A stretch of 64,000 nt of DNA from Terriglobia bacterium. Its GTDB lineage: Bacteria; Acidobacteriota; Terriglobia; Bryobacterales; UBA6623. Shown piece after piece: positions 35,498 through 44,463 of this stretch. The number at the start of each line of letters is the position of its first letter. Within the stretch, counting starts at the first letter, position 1. Position numbers and translations under genes: made by a program. Where the stretch lies: contig VXMF01000036.1 in the NCBI GenBank assembly GCA_009841225.1, forward strand, positions 195,825 through 259,824. Reading direction: 5' to 3'. Below the pieces are notes generated by a model. It was not told the DNA's origin. It saw only the letters and a program-made list of their open reading frames with translations, and did not search any database.

Positions 35498-35722
35498 CTC
35501 ACGCCCCCCTTCTGACGGCTAGATCCAGTGCGATGGCAGTAGCGAGTCATGAACTTGATTAGAGCACTTAGCGCGGATGCTCTGCTCAGGCATCCCTGCA
35601 GCACGAAGGGGGACCGCAACGCGGTCCAAGACTCTGCAGCGCCACACGCCGAGTCGTCCGCGCCCAGTCGGCGCGATGGCTTGGTGGGAAGCGCCCGGCC
35701 TCCAAGCGGCCGCGCGATCGGC

Positions 35723-35728
35723 TATCAT
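35723..35728 (+). promoter_or_regulatory. Candidate -10 box TATCAT for the aldo/keto reductase gene
   Basis: CGGCTATCAT lies 31 nt before the ATG at 35760. The leader contains AGGAG (35749-35753), so this gene has a normal ribosome-binding site. Confidence 0.4.
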
Positions 35729-35759
35729 GGGGCATCGCCAAACCGGCTAGGAGTTTGCA

Positions 35760-36761
35760 ATGTCGCTTGACGCTACGCGCCGCTCGTTCTTCCAAGGCAT
35801 GTTCGGCAGTGCCGCCGCTGTTGCCATGGCGCAGCAAGCGTTGGCGCAGCAGGACAGCCCGAACGGCCTGCCCACCCGCCGCCTAGGCCGGACCGACGAG
35901 CAGGTTTCGATCATGTGCCTCGGCGGCTGGCATATCGGCGCTGTCGAGGACAAGAACGAGGCCATCCGAATCATGGATGCCGCGATCGACGAGGGAATGA
36001 CCTTCTTCGACAACGCGTGGGAGTACCACGATGGCGGCTCCGAGGAGATCATGGGCCGCGCGCTGTCCCGCCCGGGCAAGCGCGAAAAGGTCTTTCTGAT
36101 GACCAAGAGTTCCGGTCGCGACGAGAAGTTCGCCCGACAGTGCCTAGACGATAGCCTCAGGCGCTTGCAGACCGACCACATCGACTTGTGGCAGTTCCAC
36201 GAAATGAACTACGACAATGATCCGGACTGGGTGCTTGACCGCGGCGGCCTCAAGACTGCGCTCGATGCGCAGAAGGCCGGCAAGGTGCGCTATATCGGCT
36301 TCACCGGGCATAAGGACCCGAGCATCCACATCAAGATGCTCAACAAGCCCTATGACTGGGCTACGGCGCAGATGCCCATCAACGTGATGGACGCGCACTA
36401 CCGCAGCTTCCAGAAGGAGGCCGTGCCGGTCTGCTTGGCCCGAGATGTCGGCGTGATCGGCATGAAGAGCTTCGCGGGCGGCGATATCCCCGCCAAGACA
36501 GCGGCGACCTACGAGGAGTGTAGGCGGTACGCCCTGAGCTTGCCGGTAGCCAGCCTCGTGGTCGGGATTCGCTCCATGGACGAGCTGATGGCCGACATCA
36601 AGATCGGCCGCGGCTTCGAGCCCATGGCCGATGATCAGAAGGCTGTCTTGCTGTCCAAGGTTGCCGATGTGGCCGGAGACGGCAGGTACGAACGGTTCAA
36701 GTCCACACAGGATTTTGATGGTCCCAGCCCTCGCAAGCAGCACGGGTTCGCACTCGGCTAG
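35760..36761 (+). CDS. Tat-exported aldo/keto reductase
   Basis: This is a 333-residue protein with a Tat signal (ATRRSFFQGMFGSAAAVAMA, residues 5-24). The mature part is an aldo/keto reductase barrel: LPTRRLGRTDEQVSIMCLGG, and the catalytic tetrad Asp84 and Tyr89 (FFDNAWEYHDGGSEE), Lys116 (FLMTKSS) and His147 (LWQFHEM). IGFTGHKDPSIH and VGIRSMDEL are typical of the PdxI/YghZ-like group of this family. It would reduce sugar or aldehyde carbonyls with NADPH, presumably carried folded through Tat. Substrate unknown. It is divergent from the ThDP enzyme gene, with 262 nt between starts. Confidence 0.87.
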   Translation: MSLDATRRSFFQGMFGSAAAVAMAQQALAQQDSPNGLPTRRLGRTDEQVSIMCLGGWHIGAVEDKNEAIRIMDAAIDEGMTFFDNAWEYHDGGSEEIMGRALSRPGKREKVFLMTKSSGRDEKFARQCLDDSLRRLQTDHIDLWQFHEMNYDNDPDWVLDRGGLKTALDAQKAGKVRYIGFTGHKDPSIHIKMLNKPYDWATAQMPINVMDAHYRSFQKEAVPVCLARDVGVIGMKSFAGGDIPAKTAATYEECRRYALSLPVASLVVGIRSMDELMADIKIGRGFEPMADDQKAVLLSKVADVAGDGRYERFKSTQDFDGPSPRKQHGFALG

Positions 36762-36932
36762 GCGCGGCCCCCGACGTTTCGACGCCCGGGTTTGATCCGT
36801 AAGTGGTGGACGGCCGGTTCCGGATTTGATTGCCGCTTCCCGCTGCAGCTTCATCCGCTGTTGCCTGTCTTGGCTAGGGTCGGGATTAGACCTTCGAAAG
36901 CGCCGATCTCGGGCACCCGATTGGGTGCGCAA

Positions 36933-37391
36933 TCAGAACCGATCGGACACGAGAACCTCGATGTGTTCGCGCACGGCGTCGGGGGGCACGATCCGCCGGT
37001 CGAGTGTTAGCAGAACGGCACCGTTCGTAGCGGCCAGAGCGAGGAGGTAGGCGTCGGTCACTTGATTGTGGCCCATCAGCCTATGGAAGTGGTTCCTCAC
37101 GCTCGGCAGGGATGGAAGCAGTTCAAGATAGCGGTGTTGGCCGTCCTGCGTGAGCGCAGTTAGCATCGCCACTGACTCGGCAGGAGTCTTGCGTCGTCCC
37201 ACGACGGAGGGATTGGACGATAGCCTCACGAAACCCAGTTGGGTCAGCGCGCACGTTGCCCATGGCGCGACAGGCTGACGTTCTAGGCGGGTCACGACCA
37301 GACCGTGGAACTGGTGGTTCGGCCATGCCAGCGCTACCAGCGCATTAGTGTCAAGCAGCAACGGACGCTCGGAGTCCTCAGACGATGCCAT
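36933..37391 (-). CDS. vapC: VapC-type PIN-domain toxin
   Basis: This is a 152-residue PIN-domain ribonuclease from the ATG at 37391. The first acidic residue is in PLLLDTNALVAL, with later acidic positions in VTDAYLLALA and LLTLDRRI, the usual spacing of the metal-binding carboxylates. It would cleave tRNA or rRNA when free of antitoxin. The start overlaps the upstream vapB stop by 14 nt. A longer in-frame start exists at 37415 but would lie deeper in vapB. Confidence 0.8.
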   Translation of the reverse strand: MASSEDSERPLLLDTNALVALAWPNHQFHGLVVTRLERQPVAPWATCALTQLGFVRLSSNPSVVGRRKTPAESVAMLTALTQDGQHRYLELLPSLPSVRNHFHRLMGHNQVTDAYLLALAATNGAVLLTLDRRIVPPDAVREHIEVLVSDRF

Positions 37392-37623
37392 TCTCGTCGA
37401 GAGCCTTCTGGACACGTGAGGCAGGTATCAGCGGTGTCTCCGGTGGTACGTCGAACGAGGGGAAGCGAGTTCCCTGCTCGGCGTCGCGCATCGGTCGCGC
37501 ATCGGATCGAAGCGCATAGCGGGCCATCTCGGACAGAACGGAACCAAGCCTCCGGCCTGTCGCTTTAGCCTGGCACAGTGCCGCCTCGTAGATGTCGTCG
37601 TCTAGGGTCACGGTTGTCCTCAT
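37378..37623 (-). CDS. vapB: VapB-like ribbon-helix-helix antitoxin
   Basis: This is an 81-residue protein from the ATG at 37623. The N-terminus MRTTVTLDDDIYEAALCQAK and GSVLSEMARYALR form a ribbon-helix-helix DNA-binding fold. The tail (FPSFDVPPETPLIPASRVQK, then ALDENGIV) is the part expected to wrap the PIN toxin. It is first in the pair and probably autoregulatory. Longer in-frame extensions upstream overlap the esterase remnant and lack a recognisable domain. Confidence 0.75.
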   Translation of the reverse strand: MRTTVTLDDDIYEAALCQAKATGRRLGSVLSEMARYALRSDARPMRDAEQGTRFPSFDVPPETPLIPASRVQKALDENGIV

Positions 37624-37734
37624 GGGAACTATGATACAGTGATGTAGATGCATCGTCAATTGTCGCCGCATTCCCGCACCGCGGGATCGGCAGCGGGCGG
37701 CAACACGTTTTCCTCCCTCCCCGGTACGTCCCGC

Positions 37735-37898
37735 TCGTGGAACAGCTTCTCGGAGAGCTGGCCCTTGGGCACTCTCTCCTGCGGGTAAGAGTCCTCGCCG
37801 TAGGCCGCCGTGTCGTGTCGGTTCCCGCCCAGGACTTCCCGGTTGACGCGGTAGTAATGTGCACGGGAAGGGCCGATTCGCAACCGGCCCCTCGACAA
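37735..37898 (-). pseudogene. Fragment of a second enterochelin-esterase-like gene
   Basis: Minus-strand translation gives RAHYYRVNREVLGG, DTAAYGEDSYPQERVPKGQL and SEKLFHER. This aligns almost residue for residue with HAHYYRVDRAVLGG, DTAAYGEDSYAQDGVPQGEY and SDELFHES of the intact esterase (32533-33831, about residues 93-137), and DNA identity is also high. Nothing of the catalytic domain follows and no start is present, so this is a relic of about 50 codons between vapB and the next sulfatase. It may mark a deletion or rearrangement junction. Confidence 0.8.
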
Positions 37899-37914
37899 CC
37901 GGGCCCGGCCTGAG

Positions 37915-37920
37915 TACCAT
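37915..37920 (+). promoter_or_regulatory. Candidate -10 box TACCAT for the 545-residue sulfatase gene
   Basis: TACCAT ends 10 nt before the ATG at 37931, next to the end of the esterase relic. No ribosome-binding site is seen. Confidence 0.3.
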
Positions 37921-37930
37921 CAACCTCTTG

Positions 37931-39568
37931 ATGCGACGCGTTCAAATACTCGCCACCCTCTTCTGCGTCATCGCGTGCATGTCGGGCGTGCCGGAGGCTC
38001 GCGGCAAGCCCAACATCGTGATCATCATGGCCGACGACATGGGGTATTCGGACATCGGCTGCTACGGCGGGGAGATTCGCACGCCCAACGTGGACCGCCT
38101 CGCAGAGAGCGGACTCCGCTTCACGCAGTTCTACAACGCTGCACGCTGCTGCCCGACGCGCGCATCGCTGCTCACCGGGCTGTACGCGCACCAGACCGGG
38201 ATCGGTCACATGACGAGCGAGAACGAGCAACTGCGTTTCGATCTCGGCTATCCGGGATACCGGGGGTACCTCAACAGAAGCTGCGTGACAATCGCCGAGG
38301 CGCTGAAGCCGGCAGGCTACAAGACGCTGATGTCCGGCAAGTGGCACGTAGGCACGTTCGAGGGGATGTGGCCCGTCGACCGCGGCTTCGACGAGTTCTA
38401 CGGACTCATCCGAGGGGCGTCCAACTTCTTCCGGCCGGCTCCCCGGAAGCTCCTAGTCCGCAACCGGGAGCGCGTGATCCCAGGCGAGGACTACTACACG
38501 ACTGACGCGTTCACGGAACACTCCATACGTTTCGTCCGGGAGGCCGAACGGAACGACGACCAGCCCTTCTTCCTGTACCTCGCCTACACGGCACCCCACT
38601 GGCCGTTGCACGCATGGCCGGAAGACGTCCAGAAGTACCGCGGCAAGTACATGGTCGGCTGGGACAGGGTCCGGGAGGCTAGGCTCCGGCGCATGCGGTC
38701 GATGGGGATCATCGACGACGGCTGGAAGATGACTGTCCGGGATGCTGTGGCGTGGGAAACCCTGACGCGCGGCAAGAAGGACGAAATGGACCTGCGGATG
38801 GCGATCTACGCCGCCCAGGTCGATCGGATGGACCAGAACATCGGCAAGCTCATCGAGGCCCTGGAGGATTTCGGCGAGCTGGATGACACGCTGGTGTTCT
38901 TCCTGTCGGACAACGGCGGCTGTGCCGAGGGGGGCATGCTCGGTCGCGGCCCGCTCGAGATCCTGACCACCAAGGATGGCTACAGCCAGTCCTACGGTCA
39001 AGCCTGGGCCAACGCTTCCAACACTCCCTTCCGCACGTACAAGCACTGGGTGCACGAAGGGGGCATCGCGTCGCCGCTCGTGGTGCACTGGCCCGCGGGG
39101 GTTTCCGCGAAGGGCGAATTGCGCGACGAGCCAACACACCTGATCGACCTCATGGCAACGGCCTTGGATGTCGGGAAGGCGGAGTACCCGACCGAATTCG
39201 CTGGCAACCGGATCGTGCCGCTCGAGGGCGTCTCCATGGTCCCTGCGTTCGAAGGCATGCCGCTCGACCGGGAAGCGCTGTACTGGGAGCACGAGGGCAA
39301 TCGCGCGGTCCGGTTCGGCAAGTGGAAGCTTGTCGCGGAGAACCGGGGGCCTTGGGAACTCTACGACATGGGCGCAGATCGGACCGAGACCGAGGACGTC
39401 ATGGCGGCCCACCCGGAAACCGGTCGGCGGATGATCGAGATGTATACGGACTGGGCCAAGGAGAGGAACGTCCTGCCCGGCCGTCCAAGCCGCAGGCCCG
39501 GGTACGAACCGGTCCCGCTCCCGTACCCCGAAACCGCGGAATACGACGCACCCGTCACGTCGCCGTAA
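37931..39568 (+). CDS. Sulfatase (arylsulfatase, formylglycine type), exported
   Basis: This is a 545-residue sulfatase. The start at 37931 gives a signal peptide (MRRVQILATLFCVIACMSGV) and excludes upstream codons that overlap the esterase relic. Motifs: KPNIVIIMADDMGYSDIGCYG with the metal-binding Asp pair, the signature C-C-P-T-R at 73-77 within ARCCPTRASLLTGLY, SGKWHVGTFEG, and FFLSDNGGCAEG. The pattern resembles arylsulfatases of marine Planctomycetota and Bacteroidota, including the HWVHEGGIASPLVVHWP block. The formylglycine would be installed by an FGE enzyme not present in this window. Confidence 0.9.
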   Translation: MRRVQILATLFCVIACMSGVPEARGKPNIVIIMADDMGYSDIGCYGGEIRTPNVDRLAESGLRFTQFYNAARCCPTRASLLTGLYAHQTGIGHMTSENEQLRFDLGYPGYRGYLNRSCVTIAEALKPAGYKTLMSGKWHVGTFEGMWPVDRGFDEFYGLIRGASNFFRPAPRKLLVRNRERVIPGEDYYTTDAFTEHSIRFVREAERNDDQPFFLYLAYTAPHWPLHAWPEDVQKYRGKYMVGWDRVREARLRRMRSMGIIDDGWKMTVRDAVAWETLTRGKKDEMDLRMAIYAAQVDRMDQNIGKLIEALEDFGELDDTLVFFLSDNGGCAEGGMLGRGPLEILTTKDGYSQSYGQAWANASNTPFRTYKHWVHEGGIASPLVVHWPAGVSAKGELRDEPTHLIDLMATALDVGKAEYPTEFAGNRIVPLEGVSMVPAFEGMPLDREALYWEHEGNRAVRFGKWKLVAENRGPWELYDMGADRTETEDVMAAHPETGRRMIEMYTDWAKERNVLPGRPSRRPGYEPVPLPYPETAEYDAPVTSP

Positions 39569-39651
39569 CGGCGTGGCCGACGCATCAAGCTCCCGGGAGT
39601 CTCAGCCGCTTGCCGCGGTGCGTTCTTCGGACTCCCTCGAATTTGACCGCC

Positions 39652-42600
39652 TCACTCTGCGGTGACCCAGATTGGCGAACTCCACGCGACTTGGCGGTCT
39701 CGGTCCGACTGCCTGACCCGCAAGTAGTAGAAGTCCGCTTCCTCGCCCGGCTTGCCCTTGTCTTGGTATTCGAAGTCAGCCGTCTTGGTACCCGGAGTCT
39801 GCCGATAGACACGCTGGTTGTTCTTGACGATCTCGATCTCGCCGATGTTGTCAGTCCCCTCGACATGCACGTGGAAGGTCGGCGTGCCGGCGATCGCGAC
39901 CTCTTCGCCCATCAGGTATTCGCGACCATCCTCAACGAGCCGGAAGTCGACAATGATGTTGTCGGTCGCGCCGTAGGTGTGCCTGGCCCGGATCGCGTCG
40001 ACCAAGCCGGTGCGCGAATTCTCCTCCGCCAGCAGCATCGAATACGAAGTGTGTACGGCAAGGTGGTCAGAACTGGCCTGCACGCCGAGCCGGTAGCCCT
40101 TGGCCCAAGCCACAGAGACCATGCCGTCGGGGCGGTAGCCGCCAAACTGCTTCTTCTTCTCGTCCACCGGTGCGGAGCGCCAGCAACCCTCGCATTCGTA
40201 GCTGTTGCGGTCGCTTTGGTAAATCTCGACAATCGGCTCGACTTCGGGGTCGTAGTCGGCCCAGTCCGTGCCCATGTCCGTGCCGGACGTGTGCGCCATA
40301 GCGATTCCCTTGTACTTGCGCAAGTATGCGAAGAAGCGCTCGGGCCCTTGGCGGGCATAGTTGGTCGGCAATGACCACTCGTAGTGCTGGTAGTCGAGGA
40401 TCGGAGCGCCGCGGTACGGGAAGACCACGTTGCGGTGTCCGTTGGGGTACTTGATCGAGCGCTCGTACGCGTACAGCGGAACAAAGGCCGAACCGACGCG
40501 GAAGATGTCGACGAACTTCTGGCTGCGGAACCAGTCGTATTCGTCGGCCACGCCGAAGTTGTGCTCGGTGATGGCGAGAAAATCCAGCGCGCCCGGATCG
40601 ATCGCGTAGCGGTAAGTGTCCTCGGTCGAGCCGTCGTTGTAGCCGTCCCAGGAGATTTCCGTGTGGCGGTGCATGTCGCCACGGTAGATCTTGTAGCGCT
40701 TGCCGCCGACCTCGTAGACATAGCTGCGGATGCGCGCCACGTCCCGCTCGTCGTTGGGGTGTACGGGTTCGTTGGCGGCCATTTCGCGGCTCGGCCGGTT
40801 GGGCGGCTGCCTCGCGGCCTGTGCCGGCGGCAGGCTCAGGCCCGTCAGCCGATGGGATTTCGCCTCGCCGGGCAGAGCTGGCAGCCGCGCGGCGAACACG
40901 TCGAGCATGATGTTGACGAAGTCGCGGAAACTCCGCCTGTCCGTCGGGTAGGCGGCGATCAGGCGGCCGGTTGAGTCCGCCTCGGCTTCGATCCGCATGT
41001 CCGTGCGCCCCGTGGAATACGGCAGCAGCATCATCGGGGACCACTCGCCGCCGTCGTAGTAGCTGGCGTAGATCTCCCACAGCGCGTGATGCGACGGCGT
41101 GCGCCAGTAGACGTTGTGCTGCATGGGGCGCCGGTGCCGGAAGAAGACCCAGATGCGGTTGGAGCCGTCCACGGCCAGCTGTGGGTACTCGTAGAAGTTG
41201 TTTCCCGGCCCCGGATCCGGCAGGGAGGACTCGAGGCTGGTCGCCGGCGCGCGCAGCTGCCCGCGGTCATAGACCGCCATGCGAATGTTGCGGGAGTTGT
41301 ACAGCCCGGTCGCGTTGGCTTGGATATCGAACGGATAGCCCCAGTCCTTGCCCCAGTTGATGCCGGACTCGTGCCAGGCCATCCAGACGCGATCCTGGCG
41401 GTCGGCTGCCAAGGTGACGTAAGCCTCGAACCTGCCGGTCCGAGCTACTGGTCGGGGCGCGTCCCAGTCTCTCCCTGCCTTGCGCGCCAGGTACACGTCG
41501 TACCCGGTCGATTCGCTGTATTGGTCCCATGCCACGTACACGGTGCCGTTGCTGTCGATGGCGATCGACGGTTCCCAGCAATTCCCAGCAGAGGCCGAGC
41601 TGACTCTCGTGGCAGCGCTCCAACCCCTGGACGCGTCGTAGGTGCGGTGGAAGATGCCGAAGCGATCATCGCGGGCACCCTGCCAGACCAGATGGATCTT
41701 GCCGTCCCGATCCCGCACTGCGTTGTGGTGGATATCCGGCTGGGCGGCAGTGGTCAGGCGCTCGATCGAGCCCCAGACCTCGCCGTCAAAGGCCCGGGCG
41801 TAGAGATCCCAGTTGCCTCGGACCTGCTCGGACCACAAGACCCAGACCTTGCCTTCGGCGTCTTCTGCTACCGCCGTGCGATAGACATCCCCGTTCGCCG
41901 GGCTGACCGCGTGCGGCCCTTCCGCAGATCCGGCCGCCTGGCCCGGCAGGATGCGGTCGGCGTACACGCGGTCCGAGCCGTTCGCGAATCCGCTGAACGC
42001 GACCCAGACCGAATCGTCGGAAGTGACCTCCAGCGATGCGAAATCGTTATCGGTCAAGCGCCGGTCGGGAGGTCCCGGGTCGCCGCGACCGAGCAGCATT
42101 CCGACGGGCACGCGTGACACGGACGCCCTCCCGTCCAGAAAAGCGACCGTCCCGGCCGCCGGAACGTCACTGACCCTGACGCTGAAGTTGCCCTGTGCGG
42201 TGGAGATTTCCACCTCGGTGGAAGCTGAACCCTTCAGGTATGCGTAGAACCTCGGCGTGAGATACGTGTCCGCCGGCAGGTCCACGAGGATGTCTTCGTC
42301 ATGGTTCCTGCGGTCGAACGGAAACGCCGGCCGCGTCGACATCTCCCACCTCCTCGGCGGGTGAATTACGTCGCCGAGCCCCATTTCGTAGCCGATCAGC
42401 TCGACCAACTCGCCGTTCCTTACCTGCAGGTCGCCGTCCCAGTCGGTCTCCGCCTTGTCCCCTATTCCGAAGGTCACCAAGAGTGCGTAGTCGGCGTCGG
42501 CGGGCGGATTTCGCAGGGTTGTCTGCGTGGAAGATTGGGCCCCGAGCACTGTAGCCAGGGACGTAGAGATAGCAAGGATACGGGCGCAACGAGCGGTCAT
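39652..42600 (-). CDS. Exported beta-propeller protein fused to a C-terminal PHP/DUF3604-like domain (paralogue 2)
   Basis: This is a 982-residue paralogue of the protein at 9897-12671. I start it at the ATG at 42600, which gives a signal peptide (MTARCARILAISTSLATVLG) and is preceded by TATTCT; a start further upstream adds an Arg-rich extension. The propeller part shows WSEQVRGNWDLYARAFDG, HLVWQGARDDRFGIFHRTYD and WDQYSESTGYDVYLAR. From about 640: DMHRHTEISWDGYNDGS, ITEHNFGVADEYDWF, GIAMAHTSGTDMGTDW and GVQASSDHLAVHTSYSM supply probable PHP metal ligands. RHTYGATDNIIVDF and the terminal QVAWSSPIW are shared with the paralogue. Function unknown; probably periplasmic. Confidence 0.75.
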   Translation of the reverse strand: MTARCARILAISTSLATVLGAQSSTQTTLRNPPADADYALLVTFGIGDKAETDWDGDLQVRNGELVELIGYEMGLGDVIHPPRRWEMSTRPAFPFDRRNHDEDILVDLPADTYLTPRFYAYLKGSASTEVEISTAQGNFSVRVSDVPAAGTVAFLDGRASVSRVPVGMLLGRGDPGPPDRRLTDNDFASLEVTSDDSVWVAFSGFANGSDRVYADRILPGQAAGSAEGPHAVSPANGDVYRTAVAEDAEGKVWVLWSEQVRGNWDLYARAFDGEVWGSIERLTTAAQPDIHHNAVRDRDGKIHLVWQGARDDRFGIFHRTYDASRGWSAATRVSSASAGNCWEPSIAIDSNGTVYVAWDQYSESTGYDVYLARKAGRDWDAPRPVARTGRFEAYVTLAADRQDRVWMAWHESGINWGKDWGYPFDIQANATGLYNSRNIRMAVYDRGQLRAPATSLESSLPDPGPGNNFYEYPQLAVDGSNRIWVFFRHRRPMQHNVYWRTPSHHALWEIYASYYDGGEWSPMMLLPYSTGRTDMRIEAEADSTGRLIAAYPTDRRSFRDFVNIMLDVFAARLPALPGEAKSHRLTGLSLPPAQAARQPPNRPSREMAANEPVHPNDERDVARIRSYVYEVGGKRYKIYRGDMHRHTEISWDGYNDGSTEDTYRYAIDPGALDFLAITEHNFGVADEYDWFRSQKFVDIFRVGSAFVPLYAYERSIKYPNGHRNVVFPYRGAPILDYQHYEWSLPTNYARQGPERFFAYLRKYKGIAMAHTSGTDMGTDWADYDPEVEPIVEIYQSDRNSYECEGCWRSAPVDEKKKQFGGYRPDGMVSVAWAKGYRLGVQASSDHLAVHTSYSMLLAEENSRTGLVDAIRARHTYGATDNIIVDFRLVEDGREYLMGEEVAIAGTPTFHVHVEGTDNIGEIEIVKNNQRVYRQTPGTKTADFEYQDKGKPGEEADFYYLRVRQSDRDRQVAWSSPIWVTAE

Positions 42601-42612
42601 GGCGGTGCTACG

Positions 42613-42618
42613 AGAATA
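42613..42618 (-). promoter_or_regulatory. Candidate -10 box TATTCT for propeller-PHP paralogue 2
   Basis: TATTCT on the minus strand ends 12 nt before the ATG at 42600. The spacer CGTAGCACCGCC contains no Shine-Dalgarno sequence. Confidence 0.4.
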
Positions 42619-42729
42619 CCAAGGGCGCGTGAGCCCGGAACACGCGCGAGCCGCCCGCCGCGGCCCTAGGCTCCGTGCCGCCTCCACGGCACAGGGTGCC
42701 TGGGTCCGGGATGCGTCGGCGGGCGGGAC

Positions 42730-43704
42730 TCAGTTGCCCGCTTTCTCCGTCGCCCGCGCCCCGCCGAGGATCAGCTCTACGGCCATGTTTCCCTCGTGGC
42801 AGGCGTATTCGTACATCACGTACTCGGGGTCGTTGGTCAGCGGCATGGCGATCTTCCACGGCGCTGTGTAGATCTCCGGATCCTCGATGGTGACCTCGTA
42901 TTGGATCGTGTCCTCGCTCACGCGCGTGAATCGTTCGACGACCTTGAGCTTCTCCGACTGCGGGATGCCCTTGATCCGCCGAGACGCGGAATTGGACGCG
43001 ATCCAGCCCTTGTCCGTGTAGTTGCTGACCTCCACGACTAGGGTGTCGCCCTCCCAGCGGCCGCGCGAATCTCCCATCCACAGGCGGATCTCATCGCTGA
43101 CGTGGGGCCCGGCGTCCAGCGGAATGATCCGGGCATCGTGGATCATCTCGTACAGGATCGCGACGTACTGCGGCGTTTGCAGGATCCGATATGCGTTGTT
43201 GTAGCCGGCCGGAAAGATCGAGCCGGGCACGCCCCGCGAGATGCAGCGGTCCCACACGCTCATATGCACGAACGAGTCGCCTTCGTGGGCCCGGTTGAAG
43301 TCTCGTCTGGCCTCTGCGGACGGCCGCGTGGGCACGCGGCCGCTCGGAGGATCGACCACTAGCGAAGTTTGGCGGCTCGAGAGGAACTTGTCACCCGAAT
43401 CCAGCCAGACTTGGTTGTAGCCACCCACGTTGCCCGGCGGGGAAGTTCCATCCGATGCGGCGCGCCGCTTGGCGACGCCAGCCTCGATCGACGCGGCTTC
43501 CTCGTCACTGAGGACCGTCTTGCCTGCGTGGTCGGCGGGGCGCTCGAACGGAGTGATGGTTTCGTTTGTCCACATCCCCTGCAGGTCGGGATGGCCCCAA
43601 GGCGTTCGCGGAAGCGTCCACCCGTCGCTTTCTGCCAGGACGGCGGGCGCGAGCAACGCGATCCCCGTGATGAGAGCTGCCAGAGCGAATGTCCGATTTG
43701 TCAT
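42730..43704 (-). CDS. Exported protein of an unnamed family with GRWEGDTLVVE core
   Basis: This is a 324-residue protein. The ATG at 43704 is chosen because AAGGAGATTC precedes it and it gives a signal peptide (MTNRTFALAALITGIALLAP). The mature protein opens with PRTPWGHPDLQGMWTNETIT, continues with VDPPSGRVP, a conserved Cys in DRCISRGVPGSIFPAGYNNA, YEMIHDARIIPLDAGPH and WMGDSRGRWEGDTLVVEVSN, and ends with TYE/QYEVTIEDPEIYTAPW and YEYACHEGN. The last two elements and the GRWEGDT core recur in the proteins at 44464-46203 and 46226-47041. I know of many such acidobacterial and proteobacterial proteins annotated only as hypothetical. No catalytic role can be assigned. Confidence 0.7.
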   Translation of the reverse strand: MTNRTFALAALITGIALLAPAVLAESDGWTLPRTPWGHPDLQGMWTNETITPFERPADHAGKTVLSDEEAASIEAGVAKRRAASDGTSPPGNVGGYNQVWLDSGDKFLSSRQTSLVVDPPSGRVPTRPSAEARRDFNRAHEGDSFVHMSVWDRCISRGVPGSIFPAGYNNAYRILQTPQYVAILYEMIHDARIIPLDAGPHVSDEIRLWMGDSRGRWEGDTLVVEVSNYTDKGWIASNSASRRIKGIPQSEKLKVVERFTRVSEDTIQYEVTIEDPEIYTAPWKIAMPLTNDPEYVMYEYACHEGNMAVELILGGARATEKAGN

Positions 43705-44029
43705 TTGAATCTCCTTCCGGCGCAGTGGATCGCGGGCGAGAGCGAACCCATCAATCGAGATTTCAATGCGGTCGGTTCCTTGCTTGACTCGCCATGCGCG
43801 ATCGCTGTGCTCCGGCCAAGACAGCAGCGTTTCCACGCGTCGCGCAGCAGCGGGGCACGGCGGCCTTGGGCGTTCCGTACCTTGCGATTATAGGCGCGAA
43901 CGCCTTGCTGCGGAGGCCGAGCGTGATGGACCGTGTGTGGGTCCGGCCGATTCCCGCCATCGCGGCGGCGGTAGACTCGAGTGCGGCGGCCAGCCGGAAC
44001 GCGTACAGGCTCCGCGCCTCACCTTGGAG
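43705..44029. other. 325-nt gap within the GRWEGDT cluster
   Basis: This separates the 42730-43704 gene from the DUF6152 gene on the same strand. A perfect minus-strand TATAAT lies at 43892-43887, implying a separate promoter with a leader of about 180 nt for the downstream gene. No coding content is recognised. Confidence 0.35.
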
Positions 44030-44449
44030 CTACGGCCGGTCGTCGTATGGCGCGCCCGTCCCCGATGAGCCCGCGAATAGCCTCGTCCCGTCCGGCAGTG
44101 TTACGTCGCGGCCGTTGGCCTTGTTGGTGCCGTCGATCGCACGGTAGCCCTCTACCAGCACCTCGACTCCGGGCTTCACCGAATCCTTTCGCCAGCCCCG
44201 GCGCACCAAGGCTCCGGGCGGACCGGCCTCGATCATCCAATTCTCCGTCGCGCCTTCGTCGGTCGTGACCTCGATGTGCATCCACGCGTGAGGGTTGATC
44301 CACTCCATCTTGGTGATCTTGCCGCGCAAGCGGACGGGCTGTTCGGCGTCGAACTCCGAGGAGAAGGCGTGGTGCGCCGCGAGCGGGCCGATAGCCAGCA
44401 ACCCGGCCAGCCCGATTCCGGACAGAGCAACGGCTGTCTTGCGTGTCAT
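44030..44449 (-). CDS. Exported DUF6152 family protein
   Basis: This is a 139-residue protein from the ATG at 44449 with a signal peptide (MTRKTAVALSGIGLAGLLAI, cleavage near LAAHHA). The mature sequence fits DUF6152: AHHAFSSEFDAEQPVRLRGK, ITKMEWINPHAWMHIEVTTD, MIEAGPPGALVRRGWRKDSV, and GVEVLVEGYRAIDG...DVTLPDGTRLFAG. These are small OB-like or beta-barrel periplasmic proteins of unknown function, commonly encoded beside the GRWEGDT family found here. An alternative ATG at 44467 would overlap the preceding stop by 4 nt (ATGA), indicating translational coupling within the operon. Confidence 0.8.
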   Translation of the reverse strand: MTRKTAVALSGIGLAGLLAIGPLAAHHAFSSEFDAEQPVRLRGKITKMEWINPHAWMHIEVTTDEGATENWMIEAGPPGALVRRGWRKDSVKPGVEVLVEGYRAIDGTNKANGRDVTLPDGTRLFAGSSGTGAPYDDRP

Positions 44450-44463
44450 TCTTGGTTCCCCTG

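Noticed and set aside
37565..38347. 260-codon minus-strand ORF across vapB, the esterase relic and the sulfatase
   Set aside because: It reads a shifted frame of the relic and the antisense of the sulfatase; no single protein family spans it.
42601..42687. Upstream in-frame start for propeller-PHP paralogue 2
   Set aside because: It gives an Arg-rich non-signal extension across the candidate -10 box. The ATG at 42600 yields a proper signal peptide.
43705..43836. 44-codon extension of the 324-residue exported protein
   Set aside because: It has no family similarity. The ATG at 43704 has a strong ribosome-binding site and a signal peptide.
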